This document shows positions 13,350-13,357 of a stretch of DNA of 13,357 nt, one piece after another. The translations under genes were made by a program, and so were the position numbers. The stretch's first letter is position 1. The number at the start of each line of letters is the position of its first letter. Under the pieces are notes generated by a model, which worked only from the letters and a program-made list of their open reading frames with translations, made no database searches and had not been told where the DNA came from. Source of the DNA: an uncultured Prevotella sp. (GTDB lineage: Bacteria > Bacteroidota > Bacteroidia > Bacteroidales > Bacteroidaceae). Location: the NCBI GenBank assembly GCA_947304695.1, contig CAMZBS010000053.1:1-13357 (forward strand). The letters run 5' to 3'.

Positions 13350-13357
13350 ATGAAGAA
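13350..13357 (+). CDS. Possible start of a + strand gene running off the edge
   Basis: The window ends ATGAAGAA, which could be Met-Lys-Lys/Asn, a common start for exported Bacteroidales proteins. Eight bases cannot establish a gene. It is listed because it would decide what the repeat region upstream regulates. Confidence 0.15.

Larger units (their letters stand above)
12641..13357. other. AT-rich gene-free region with layered repeats
   Basis: No reading frame here looks like a protein: the frames on both strands are short and low in complexity. The region holds the large inverted repeat (12769-13128), the 22-bp tandem array (12880-12989), an AT-rich tract with T-runs (about 13000-13046), a direct repeat TGATAAAAAA (13141, 13157) and a short palindrome AGACATGTCT (13247-13256). 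A small hairpin CCTTAC-CCC-GTAAGG lies at 13310-13324. From about 13240 the base composition rises toward normal, as if a leader or gene begins. No tRNA or rRNA was recognised. Confidence 0.7.

Noticed and set aside
13240..13357. rRNA operon leader or tRNA at the right edge
   Set aside because: The ending CAATGAAGAA recalls the bases before 16S rRNA in this group, but no 16S sequence is in the window and no tRNA cloverleaf could be drawn.

Overview
The window looks like a chromosomal segment from a Bacteroidales bacterium, most likely the Prevotella/Segatella group. The evidence is the gene content (DUF4827-type lipoprotein beside glmM, SPOR lipoprotein-ruvX-def-TPR order, YtxH/holin-III pair), the near absence of Shine-Dalgarno sequences, and several exact matches to the Bacteroidetes sigma-factor promoter (-33 TTTG, -7 TAnnTTTG). 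The genes are almost all housekeeping genes. The unusual material lies in the repeats between and inside them.

Layout. 1-1107 (+): 3' part of a PAS-domain sensor histidine kinase cut by the window edge. 1117-10027 (-): a long run of co-directional genes. Read in the direction of transcription it is SPOR-domain lipoprotein, ruvX (TTG start), def, a secreted TPR protein, an EcsC-like protein with a TerB-like C-terminus, an RluA-family pseudouridine synthase and an NrnA-type DHH phosphoesterase. After an inverted repeat and a clear promoter (TACCTTTG) come a DUF4827-like lipoprotein and glmM, with no spacer between the last two. 10273-11140 (+): a divergent three-gene operon (YtxH-like, phage-holin-III-like, small coiled-coil protein) that resembles the E. 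coli yqjD-yqjE-yqjK set in architecture. 11137-12600 (-): rlmD (23S rRNA m5U methyltransferase), which overlaps the preceding + strand gene by 4 bp tail to tail and has a textbook promoter only a few bases from its start codon. 12601-13357: AT-rich and without a recognisable complete gene, but highly structured.

Two kinds of unexplained structure stand out. First, 12769-13128 is a layered dyad. Two inverted arms of about 82 bp, containing arrays of a 10-bp unit (TGTAGTCTTA type), enclose five tandem 22-bp units built on ATACAAGTTGTAT. That inner array is itself inverted about base 12930, and an AT-rich tract follows. It looks like a multi-site protein-binding array (iteron, centromere or operator like) or an invertible or mobile non-coding element. 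I cannot name it.

Second, the minus-strand operon is peppered with short 'text-like' repeats. These include three families of 7-bp tandem repeats (AGTTAGG, GTGATAA/AGTGAGA and nnnnACT types) and a 17-nt C5...G5 palindrome present three times. Several lie inside coding sequence: they supply part of a signal peptide, an in-frame insert in RlmD, the C-terminal tail and stop codon of RuvX, and the stop codons or ends of other genes. They appear to be spreading repeats tolerated at gene edges.

Functionally the operon mixes translation and RNA functions (def, pseudouridine synthase, NrnA, RlmD nearby), DNA repair or rRNA processing (ruvX) and envelope functions (SPOR, TPR, lipoprotein, GlmM for peptidoglycan precursors). 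This is typical of growth-linked core operons rather than an accessory island.
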